Part shown: positions 57,201 through 64,000 of the stretch, piece by piece
Position numbering within the stretch: the first letter of the stretch is position 1
Layout: every line of letters begins with the position of its first letter
Assembly (NCBI RefSeq): GCF_964199755.1
Contig: NC_133906.1
Location: 17,085,378-17,149,377, forward strand
Source: Larus michahellis
Taxonomy: Eukaryota; Chordata; Aves; Charadriiformes; Laridae
Length of the DNA stretch: 64,000 bases
Direction of reading: 5' to 3'
The notes under the pieces: generated by a model
What the model was told of the DNA's origin: nothing
What the model saw: only the letters and a program-made list of their open reading frames with translations
The model's database searches: none
Program-made: the position numbers and the translations under genes

Positions 57201-59099
57201 ACTCGGGACAAAAGCTCATGCGGTTCGATGAAGAGTCTGGAACTCAGCAGGAATGTAAAGATATAGGCTTTCTGTGGGAGAAAAACAAGCAGACCTGCTG
57301 TAAGCAACCGCACAGTGGGTAATATTAGCCATAAAAGCCCCAAACTCCATGGTTTATACATTTCCACTGGGACAGACCTTTATGTCTAAAAGACGTAAGG
57401 ATTCCTGACCCTGAAGATGGAACTGGTTACAGTGGGTGCAGGAGGCAGTGGCACCATCTCCTTGCTCCACAGCATCCAATTCCAGCCTTTGTTTGCCCAA
57501 ACCCTGTGCAAACATCCAGCGAAGACAGTGGGTAGGTCACTCTACAGGAGCGAGCCCAGGTATAGGAGACAGCACAGCCAGGGATGCACGGAGGCCAGTG
57601 AAAGCTAAATGTGTAGACACTCGGGCATCTCTCTGCTGTACTGGGTTGTGAGCTGCAGATCACAGACCCCCAGATTAGCCACATCTTGCTGTAGCCCTGC
57701 AGGTCTCACCCAGCCTGTTTTAAGGAATGTTTCCTTTATTCTACTAACTCCCCAAAATTCATTTCTATCAACCAAGCCATATCATAGACAGTCCCACATC
57801 TGTGAAGCTGTGGGAAGCAGGACTCTTGAATAAATCCTTGGATTATTTAAAGTATTCCAACAGTGAATTTAAAATATATGCATGAATCCTCAGTTGTCCG
57901 CATCCTGACCCCTCCTGGCGCCTGAATTATCTTCTTTTCCCCAGACCTAGCCATGCTCCTGAGCAGCAGGTATAATATTACATATCACACATTGCTTAAT
58001 GAAAATCTCACAGCCTAATCTGTCTATTACCTATTTTTATTGCCTGTGTTGTTTTTTTTTTTAATTGATATGCTTCTTTATTACTTATTTTTAGCTGATC
58101 AGAAACTGAGCTGTGGGTAATTTAAAACATGCTGTCTGCTCTGCATTGATAACTTTCGTAGTCTTCTAAACTGCCCAGAAGTCAATGCTACTCTGTGCTT
58201 TGAAATACAAGCCTTTCCATAGAGATATATTAGCACTTAAAAGTCTTCCAGTTAAACTCCGTCCTGAATTCCACTGAGGACGTGCAAAATCCAGTGAATT
58301 CAATGGCTTGCAGGACCATAAACCTGCTTCCAGTTTACATCCTCACAGTGTTGGTGAAGAAAGGCCGAATATTCACTGATGGGGCAAGGATTAGGATCTG
58401 GACTGTGCTGTCCAGTGACTGCCGGGTCGGTGTGAATATAACCCGAGGCAGATTGTGAACCCATCAGAAGGAGCGTCTCTGTTGTCACTGAGGGAGTGCC
58501 TCGTACGAGCAGACAAACCTGGATGACTTCAGCAGCTACTGAATTTCAGCTAATTTAATGCCAGTTCAGACTTGGAAGTTTTTTGCTTCAGTGTTCATCT
58601 AAACCTCTCTGAGATGCACCGCTATTTTTGAAGCGCTCCGACTGCTATATCACTAATTCATCACCACCACAGTTTCCCCCCCACCCCCCGCCCCCCTTCT
58701 CCTATTTAAAGGCAGTATCAAGTTTGGGATCTGCTTTTTCATGAGAACAATTATAGAGCAGTGAAACAGCATTTAAAGCCATGCATCAATTTACCAAGCT
58801 TTAATTGTATGCAGCTTTTAAATTAGCCCTCTTAATTCAAAATTTACATATTTGCACTTTTGCATAAAGTGCTGCCCCAATTCATCAGAATTAAACTGTT
58901 TATTATACTGTGAATTGCTTACTTCAGGGTAGTAATCAGTGGTAGGTATCAGATGCTGAATGAGAGCATCCAGAGATGCTGAGGTAAGGTTTCCATCCTG
59001 GAAGATCAATCCTCCTTGTTCATCCTCTTTTGAAGTATGTAGATGAGGGCTGAAGCCACATGGGGTAAACATACTGGTAGAACTCAGCGTTTGGGGCAT
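30245..59099 (-). CDS. RASGEF1C: RASGEF1C, RasGEF domain family member 1C; CDS in 13 exons
   Basis: This is a cytoplasmic guanine-nucleotide exchange factor for Ras-family GTPases. Paralogues RASGEF1A and 1B act on RAP2; the target of 1C is less certain. Coding exons (high to low): 59099-58923, 57271-57149, 54572-54435, 49330-49118, 45437-45363, 41755-41660, 40589-40487, 40385-40306, 39675-39580, 34439-34344, 32929-32806, 30746-30674, 30269-30245. They join in frame to 1419 nt, or 472 residues, near the usual size (about 466 in human). The RasGEF N-terminal (REM) module spans about 45-165. The CDC25-type catalytic domain spans about 200-450 and includes [38 protein letters not shown] and [14 protein letters not shown]. 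Paralogy was decided by synteny with CLK4 and COL23A1. The ATG exon starts at a splice acceptor (TTGTAG at 59106), so a non-coding exon lies upstream, outside the window or unrecognised. Confidence 0.94.
30674..30746 (-). CDS. RASGEF1C: RASGEF1C coding exon 12
   Basis: Residues 442-464 ([20 protein letters not shown]), 73 nt, with acceptor TTTTTCCAG and donor TTAAG|GTAACC. It follows the end of the CDC25 domain. Confidence 0.92.
32806..32929 (-). CDS. RASGEF1C: RASGEF1C coding exon 11
   Basis: Residues 400-440 ([20 protein letters not shown] and on), 124 nt, the last helices of the CDC25 domain. The donor is GATG|GTAAGA. Confidence 0.95.
34344..34439 (-). CDS. RASGEF1C: RASGEF1C coding exon 10
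   Basis: Residues 368-399 ([20 protein letters not shown] and on), 96 nt, phase 0 at both ends. It encodes the conserved P-F-hydrophobic-DI segment of the CDC25 fold. Confidence 0.95.
34440..39579 (-). other. RASGEF1C: RASGEF1C intron 9 (5.1 kb)
   Basis: The stretch between exons 10 and 9 has no recognised exon. It holds a palindromic MITE-like element (38523-38623). The frame of 142 codons at 37477-37905 has no family resemblance. Confidence 0.8.
38523..38623. mobile_element. palindromic MITE-like fossil
   Basis: Arms at 38523-38554 and 38593-38623 are inverted copies. GGACCAGATGCTGATCTCA pairs with GGCCAGATGCTAATCTCA, and both arms continue to CTGTAAAT (about 27 of 31 positions agree by eye). 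A centre of roughly 38 bp carries ATTCCATTAGCTTCAG. The design is that of a small non-autonomous DNA transposon. The two arms differ, which suggests age. I do not assign a family name. Confidence 0.65.
39580..39675 (-). CDS. RASGEF1C: RASGEF1C coding exon 9
   Basis: Residues 336-367 ([20 protein letters not shown] and on to NREK), 96 nt. It lacks an internal ATG-led frame long enough to stand out and was found by expected position and sequence. Acceptor TATCTAG, donor GAAG|GTAGGT. Confidence 0.93.
40306..40385 (-). CDS. RASGEF1C: RASGEF1C coding exon 8
   Basis: Residues 310-335 ([20 protein letters not shown] and on), 80 nt. It covers the part of the CDC25 domain near the catalytic helical hairpin. 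The donor GAG|GT is followed directly by a run of 19 A. Confidence 0.95.
40487..40589 (-). CDS. RASGEF1C: RASGEF1C coding exon 7
   Basis: Residues 275-308 ([20 protein letters not shown] and on to SLMAII), 103 nt. It encodes the R-x-x-VIEFFI helix and the FN-LMAI motif typical of RasGEFs. The intron to exon 8 is only 101 bp. Confidence 0.96.
41660..41755 (-). CDS. RASGEF1C: RASGEF1C coding exon 6
   Basis: Residues 243-274 ([20 protein letters not shown] and on), 96 nt, containing the RasGEF signature N-L-x-x-Y-x-x-WFN. The donor is ATG|GTAAGC. Confidence 0.95.
42801..42826. repeat. short palindromic motif, possible fossil repeat fragment
   Basis: CCATTAATGTCAATGGG followed by ATTACCCAT forms a small near-palindrome of the type also seen at 44833-44850. 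It is too short to assign. Confidence 0.25.
44577..44594. repeat. short (ATCC)n tract
   Basis: Four tandem tetranucleotide units read CATCCATCCATCCATC. This is a minor microsatellite. Confidence 0.6.
44826..44898. repeat. probable fossil repeat with CCCATTG..CAGTGGG palindrome
   Basis: CCCATTGGAATCAGTGGG (44833-44850) is a near-palindrome. It is followed by AAGACTCCAACTGGCTTCC and GGACTTTGGATGAAGCCC, a layout I associate with old amniote interspersed repeats. Assignment is by eye only. Confidence 0.35.
45363..45437 (-). CDS. RASGEF1C: RASGEF1C coding exon 5
   Basis: Residues 218-242 ([20 protein letters not shown] and on), 75 nt, start of the CDC25 domain. Donor AAG|GTATGA. Confidence 0.94.
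47112..48532 (+). pseudogene. CR1 reverse transcriptase ORF2 remnant, one frameshift
   Basis: Two overlapping frames cover the region: one to about 47837, and one from about 47780 ([17 protein letters not shown]) to 48532. Frame 1 passes into frame 2 in the GGTAGGTGG stretch, consistent with loss of one base (or gain of two). The catalytic motif FADD lies before the break. Without the endonuclease domain the copy cannot move on its own. The part of the first frame upstream of 47112 (from 46941) does not look like CR1 and is probably host intron sequence that happens to be open. Confidence 0.85.
47112..48625 (+). mobile_element. CR1 non-LTR retrotransposon, 5'-truncated, nearly intact 3' half of ORF2
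   Basis: This is a LINE copy, antisense to RASGEF1C. CR1-like coding similarity begins near [18 protein letters not shown] (about 47112) and covers the reverse transcriptase. Motifs seen are [37 protein letters not shown] and the catalytic FADD (47730-47741). The C-terminal region ends in a TAG at 48530-48532. The endonuclease domain and 5' end are missing, as is usual for CR1. The 3' tail ends in three ATTCTATG units (48602-48625), the CR1 3' signature. One frameshift near 47775-47782 splits the frame. Otherwise no stop is seen over roughly 470 codons, so the copy is comparatively young. No target-site duplication is visible. Confidence 0.93.
49118..49330 (-). CDS. RASGEF1C: RASGEF1C coding exon 4
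   Basis: Residues 147-217, 213 nt. It links the REM module to the catalytic domain and ends with [15 protein letters not shown], the first conserved CDC25 block. Donor CTG|GTAAGT. Confidence 0.96.
49331..54434 (-). other. RASGEF1C: RASGEF1C intron 3 (5.1 kb)
   Basis: No exon is recognised between exons 4 and 3. A plus-strand frame of 145 codons at 50711-51148 is anonymous. A degenerate CAGCC-rich stretch lies at 53113-53192. Confidence 0.8.
53113..53192. repeat. degenerate CCAGCC repeat
   Basis: CAGCC and CCAGCC recur about nine times with irregular spacing in 80 bp, giving a local C/G strand skew. It has no evident coding role. Confidence 0.6.
54435..54572 (-). CDS. RASGEF1C: RASGEF1C coding exon 3
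   Basis: Residues 101-146 ([20 protein letters not shown] and on to APCDE), 138 nt, within the REM module. A palindromic repeat lies only about 90 bp upstream in the preceding intron. Confidence 0.95.
54573..57148 (-). other. RASGEF1C: RASGEF1C intron 2
   Basis: This 2.6-kb non-coding interval contains the inverted-repeat element at 54661-54900. Nothing else is recognised. Confidence 0.8.
54661..54900. mobile_element. 240-bp terminal-inverted-repeat (MITE-like) element
   Basis: The left end GGCCAGATTTTCAAAGAAGG through GGTTGCACC (54661-54696) is matched as a reverse complement by the right end 54864-54900 (GGTGCAACC ... ACATCTGGCC). Weaker inverted similarity continues inward through CATGCA-rich segments. 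It lies in RASGEF1C intron 2, 88 bp upstream of exon 3 in transcript direction. The structure suggests a non-autonomous DNA transposon fossil. No family is assigned and no target-site duplication is clear. Confidence 0.65.
57149..57271 (-). CDS. RASGEF1C: RASGEF1C coding exon 2
   Basis: Residues 60-100 ([20 protein letters not shown] and on), 123 nt, REM module. Acceptor CTCCCACAG, donor AAG|GTTAGT. Confidence 0.95.
57272..58922 (-). other. RASGEF1C: RASGEF1C intron 1 (between the first two coding exons)
   Basis: This 1.65-kb interval has no recognisable exon. A C-rich run occurs near 58677-58700. Confidence 0.8.
58923..59099 (-). CDS. RASGEF1C: RASGEF1C first coding exon
   Basis: Residues 1-59 ([16 protein letters not shown] and on to YYPE), 177 coding nt. 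The N-terminal 40 residues look disordered; [20 protein letters not shown] opens the REM module. The exon begins at 59105 after a TTGTAG acceptor, and the ATG has G at -3. Confidence 0.93.
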
Positions 59100-59764
59100 G
59101 CCTTCCTACAACAGAGAGAAACTCACGTCAGGGACAAGATCCAGCAGATTCACAGCCACATCTGTCTTCTGGTTGATTTTGGTGAAAAACACAAGCCTAT
59201 AATGAGAGCTTCCTGTTCACAAAATTAATGCCATCGCTTCATTATAACCTCTTTTATAGTCGTCGATGGCAGATCATGCCTGCAATGGGAAACACGCAGG
59301 AAAATGGGACATTCAGATTTATGCTTTTGGGCCAGAAAGGAACAGCAGCTGCTTCGGGCCCTCACTCCAGTTGAGAGCTCGGTGCTGATCTCCTTTTTGC
59401 TACCAGCCCTGGTCAGTCCCACGTAGGAGAGGTGAGATACCTGGGACTTGAATTGAGTAAAAGTTCCTGAGCAGATCAGAGCTGTTGGCTTGAACCTCTG
59501 TCCCGCTGAGAACAAGGCGGGAGGATTTACGGGGAGAGGGAGAGAAACGGGGTGGCACCCCAGGCTTGCTCAGGATGGACCTTGAGAAATGCTCTGCGGC
59601 TCCCATGGGACAGGAGAGGCATCAGAGTGAGCGAGGGGTAGCAGCGGGAGCCAAAGTCAACTGGAGGAGGATGGAAAAATGAAAGGAGTTGGAGGGAACA
59701 GAGAACGTGGGAGCTGAAGAAGAGATTAAAGAGCAAAGAAAAGAGAAATGAGGAAGAGGGAGAA

Positions 59765-59915
59765 GGCAGACACCTGCACTATTTTTGGAGCCTGAAGTTA
59801 GTCAGTCCTAGATCTATACTTAGGCACTAAATAAATGTTTCAAAAAGATCCTGAGCACTCATCCGCTTCACTAGAGATGCAGAGTCCTCAGCACCTTTGA
59901 AAAGGAGGCCAGGCA
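59765..59915. repeat. fossil palindromic interspersed repeat
   Basis: The segment runs from TTTTGGAGCCTGAAGTTAG through ACTTAGGCACTAAATAAATG. It then holds a weak palindrome: TTTCAAAAAGATCCTGAGCA on the left (from about 59838), and CTCAGCACCTTTGAAAAGG on the right (to about 59907), which reads back as TTTTCAAAGGTGCTGAG. This resembles repeats common in reptile and bird genomes. Borders are approximate. Confidence 0.45.
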
Positions 59916-62254
59916 AACTCGGAGCACATAGCCCAGTTTCAAGCTCCCTGTATTTCGGTTTTCTGGGCTGTCTGGGTTTCATTCTAGGCTCCATCTCAAT
60001 TTTGTGGCTTACAATCAGTTTTAAATGTTTCTTCTGCTGAGTAAAGTTAGTTTGTGTCTGAATTGGTGCAGGGGGGATGACAGATTTTGCCCTGAGAGCT
60101 TTAAAGCATCTCCAGCTGCCTCTGAAATCCCCACTAGAAACTGCTCCACTCTCAGCTAGAGGCAGCATCACAGGACGTGGACTGGGAAAAGGACAGAGCA
60201 TGCTCACTCCTGGGTCAGCAAAGGGACCTGTGACTTGACAATTTGCTTCTAAATTTGATTTTACTTGGTGTGAGGGAGGATGGGAAAGAGATGACGGAAG
60301 GGATGTGTCCTAGAGCCAACCTCTACTCCCCTGTGCAGCTACAACACTTCTCCCAGGACTCCATCTCTCCCTCCTGAGCATAATCTCTTCCTGCTGGAAG
60401 AGCAAGATCTGCACCCTGCGGCCGGTTGAGGCGGCACCGACCTCCCACGGAGGAAGGCACAGGGCCACCGGCTGACACCGCCTGCCTGCCACTCCGCCTC
60501 AGCCTGCTGCTGCTCCCTCACAAGCAGTCAGCAGATACGCCTTATTTTCCAATATATTTCTCTGCCCTATTCTTTACCCTGTTCTGTTTGGTTTTCTGCC
60601 TCTCTACCATCCCACACAACTTCAAAAGCTGCCCCACGGATTTGGCTTCAAAACTGAAGTTTGCGTTTCTCCCTCACATATATGTGCTGTGACTCAGACA
60701 GCTCAGCTTTAGTTACACGTACATGGGTTGTATTTACTCCAGCAAAAGCACCTCTCTGCCTGGCACAACCCCTCTACTCCCCCACGCTCAGGCTGCTGCG
60801 ACTTGCCAGCTCAGAGCCACCTTGTGCCACCAAGGACGAGAATGGCAGCGTGCCCGTAAGCCAGGCAGGGTGTGAAGCCCTGGGAGAGACTGGGAGCTGG
60901 GTCCCAGCACTGTGGGAGATCAGGCTCTAGGAGCAAAACTTGGGTGACTTCATCCTTCAAAGGAGGGACCGTTCCCTGGGAGCCAGCGGTTCGGTCACTG
61001 CCTCTTATCTCCTCCTGGGAGGCTGACACGGGCGGGGAGCACGGGCTGCCTCTGGGATTTCAAATCAAACCAAGAGGAACCAAAATGTCAAACCCAACAA
61101 ATTCCTGCCTTGACTGAAAAATAAAATAGATGTCAAGGATTTTAGCTTAGTTTAAACACCAGAATATCTGAATGTCATCCCAGCCCGAACGGAAGCTGAA
61201 GTATCTAGTTTTAATGAACGTGCAGATGTGCCTGTTAATAAGGCTCCAAGAGCAAGTAATTGCTGCTTTTTGTACACAGCTCAGACTCTGTGTAGTAAAT
61301 GGGAAAGACTGCCAAATCCCATTTGTTACTTCTAACACGCTCTACGTTACATCTTGTTTCTATGGCAATAATCCCAAGAAGGACTGCATGTCCATATAGA
61401 TCAAGAAATAAATCTCGCGGACATATAGCTGTCTAGATGAGGAAAAGTTAAAACATCGGTGAACTTACAGGACACATCCTGGCTTCAGTGTAAAACACAA
61501 CTCAAAGTAATAATTTATTCAGTGCAAGCCCTCACTGACAATGTCATTTTTATTATCAAATAGAAACGTATCTAAACAGGATATTGTCTGAACTTTTGCA
61601 TCTCACTACATGAGAAATCTTGCCGAAATACATAGTAATGCTTCTTAAGAAAAAGTTACCTTGTTTCTTTAAACTGAATAAAACCAGCAGTACAACTGTC
61701 ACTGAGACATCCATCTTGGGTATTGTTAAGAAATTAAATTTGACTTTTTATTATGAAGTTCCTGGTCTAATTTCAAGTTTTTGGGCAAGGCCTGCATCAC
61801 ATCTGAGCTGGTGCCTGGTTGCCACCTTACTTGCCACCGAAGGAGACCTTAATGCCTTTTTGGTCCCTGTTAACTGACACATTTACGTTCACAGTAGGAT
61901 GATGGCCAACTGCACAGAGACTAAAAACCTCTTGCACTACTAAGCTTGACAATAACTAACATTAGTATTTGGCAGACAGGAATTCAGGACAGGGGCTTCT
62001 CTGCTCACGACACCTAATTTTTTTTTTCTGTTCATGCAGTTTCCAAAGTATTCTTTTCAAAACTACTAAACAGAAACAAGATCTTGCTTTGAAAGTCCAA
62101 ATATGCGATTGCCCACAGTAGGCAGAAGATGAGGTTATGCTGACAATCACTCACAGAACACAGAAACAACAAGGGAAGCATTGAGAGAGGAAAACAAACA
62201 AGCAAACAACCTCAAGGAGATGCACGTTATTGTACTGATGGTAGTTTGGATGAC

Positions 62255-62560
62255 GGAAAAAGTAGATGGTGTAGACAGCACCAGACCCTTCTCAGAAAAG
62301 CACAGTGACAGGATGAGAGGCAACAGCCCCAGGATGCAGAAGGGAAATTCCAGTTGAACGTAAGAGAAAATCCTCCCCTGAGCACTGAGTGAAATTGGAA
62401 GATGGACACGGAAATGATGTTCAATTTCTATCCTGGGAGATTTTCAAAACTCAACCAGACAAGGACCCGAGTAAACTTTGAAGTTAGCCCTGCTTGAAGT
62501 GGGAGCTTGGACTAACGGCCATGAAAGGTCCCTTCTCCTTAACTTCCTGTGATTCTAACA
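62255..62560 (+). mobile_element. decayed CR1 3' fragment
   Basis: Three blocks can be matched by eye to the CR1 3' end in order. ACCAGACCCTTCTCAGAAAAG with GACAGGATGAGAGGCAAC comes first, then GGAGATTTTCAAAACTCAAC, then GGGAGCTTGGACTAAC with AAAGGTCCCTTCTCC. It ends in TGTGATTCTAACA, a mutated form of the ATTCTATG tail. It is much older than the copy at 47-48.6 kb. Confidence 0.6.
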
Positions 62561-64000
62561 CATATCTTTCTCAAACTGTTGCAGTATTGCCCTGTTTCTG
62601 GGCTTTTTGATATAAACCATGGCAAGTAAAAATAAATTCCAGATCATGAGATATTTGTAAAGAAGTCCGTGTTGGGCATAAAAACTTTTTTTCACTTTTC
62701 CCGGAAACAACAGCTCACACGCGGTAAAAATGGCCCAAAACCTCACTTGAAGACCACTTGGACTTAACCTGAAGTTAATGAGATTTAAGCATGTGAAAAC
62801 TCAGCAGGTACATGCTTCCCTGAGCTTCAGTGCAATTCAACACACAGTGTTTTGCCATTCCTCTTATTTCAGAAGGGAATCAGATGCCAATTTCAACCAA
62901 AATTTGCAGGATGATGGAGCATCTGAGTTCCTCCACATGCCATAAAGCTGAGCAGCTGGGTAGAGGAGAAAGACACAAATTCTCACCTTCTGGGCAGAGA
63001 GCTGCAACGTGAGCTGACCTGTTGCTACATTCAAGAGGACTTGTACAGAGGTAAGAGACCTTACAAATACACCAGCCGAAGGACCAGCATCCACCAGCCT
63101 TGCTGAATACAGGAAAATCTTATCACGTCAGAAAAAGCCAAACACCAAAGTTTCACTTTGCTGCTCTTATACATACTGAGACCTAGAAATTTCCAGCAAT
63201 CAACATACTGGAGGGCTAGTGCCCTGACTTTGGAAAGAGATACTGCTATTCACTGGTCCTAAAAGCAGATTTCATATTTGTGGGTTCAGAAGGAGCAGAG
63301 ATGCTTTGCTAACAGCACACAGGCTCTGGTGGCAGTGACAAGGGTAAAATACAATGTGTGCCCTCAAGGACCACTCTGATAAATGGTGCTCTGGAGGGAG
63401 TGCTGCTGGTGAGGGGATCTTAGTGAAGGTCAGATTTCCACACCCCACCATGCAAAAGTATGATACAGGTGGCTGCACACATACAGCATTTAAACTACCT
63501 CTGTGCTCTACAGGACTTAGACCTAGAGATGTGAAAATGTCTCTGAACCACTTGAAAAAAGACAATTCAAGGGTTGACTGTTCCTGGGACTGGTCTCCGT
63601 TACACAGGGCTTCCCATGTGGGAGATGGAAGGGCATGTGGCTCCTTCCTTGCCTACAGAAAACCAAGGTTATAAAATGGAAAAAACAAAAAAAGCAGATT
63701 GGACTCAGCACTGACATTTGCATAAAGGCAACATAAAATGCTACTGAGCTGGTTTGGTAGGATTTTGCATTAATCTTACCAAAACGTTATGTCCACCAGC
63801 AGTGGTCCAGTGCAATCAATAATCCCAGCTCTGTGCAAGTGGTGCTGAGCAAGAAGGGACAAGAAAGGTCCCTCTGCACTTGTTGGGGCACTTTGCAGTA
63901 GGGTGTCCTCGTGACCCTCTATCAGGACAACAGTGTTTCACCGGATCATAGCGGGCTCCTCAGTGTTCTCCCAGATCTTGGGGTTGTGCATTCTGTGAAG

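Larger units (their letters stand above)
59106..64000 (-). other. RASGEF1C: probable RASGEF1C 5' intron; no promoter seen
   Basis: The first coding exon opens at a splice acceptor, so this sequence should be intron between a non-coding 5' exon and the ATG exon. No CpG island or convincing first exon appears before the window end. The only recognised content is one palindromic fossil (about 59765-59915) and one decayed CR1 tail (about 62255-62560). Confidence 0.6.

Noticed and set aside
59827-60207. Minus-strand frame of 126 codons upstream of the RASGEF1C ATG exon
   Set aside because: No continuity with the gene and no domain; it overlaps a palindromic repeat remnant.
1-64000. CRISPR arrays, bacterial operons, phage, defence systems, rRNA or tRNA genes
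   Set aside because: None seen. The intron-exon structure and CR1 elements show vertebrate nuclear DNA, and no regularly spaced repeats or tRNA-like cloverleaf stood out on reading.

Overview
This is a stretch of vertebrate, almost certainly avian, nuclear genome. It holds multi-exon genes with GT..AG introns, two CpG-island promoters, and a CR1 LINE that ends in the ATTCTATG repeat typical of bird CR1 elements. It contains no bacterial, phage or organellar features. Three genes, all on the minus strand, can be read: the first exon of COL23A1 (left edge), a complete CLK4, and all recognisable coding exons of RASGEF1C. In human all three genes lie in 5q35.3, and here they are direct neighbours.

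Layout from left to right. 1-1676 is the start of COL23A1 intron 1. 1677-1892 is COL23A1 coding exon 1, in a CpG island (about 1470-2450). 2.45-5.5 kb is intergenic. 5.5-17.3 kb is CLK4, with twelve coding exons (477 codons), a non-coding first exon ending at 17188, and a CpG-island promoter at about 16.56-17.6 kb carrying YY1-, CRE- and E2F-like motifs. 17.6-30.2 kb has no coding gene; it probably includes the 3' UTR of RASGEF1C and may include a divergent non-coding transcript. 30245-59099 holds thirteen RASGEF1C coding exons (472 codons). 59.1-64 kb is probably RASGEF1C 5' intron; no promoter is visible, so it should lie beyond the window.

Mobile-element content is modest. There is one fairly young CR1 (about 47.11-48.63 kb, antisense in a RASGEF1C intron, reverse transcriptase split by a single frameshift), one decayed CR1 tail (about 62.25-62.56 kb), and several palindromic MITE-like fossils. 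Two of these share a GGCCAGAT-type end (38.5 and 54.7 kb).

The genes do not form a pathway. CLK4 is an SR-protein kinase, COL23A1 a transmembrane collagen, and RASGEF1C a Ras-family exchange factor. The best-supported regulatory feature is the 91-nt CLK4 exon 4. Its skipping would bring in a stop codon seven codons later, which fits the known splicing autoregulation of CLK kinases. I found no convincing evidence of an undescribed system. Exon borders were placed by hand from frame, length and splice sites, and they close exactly in frame throughout. UTR ends and transposon borders are approximate.
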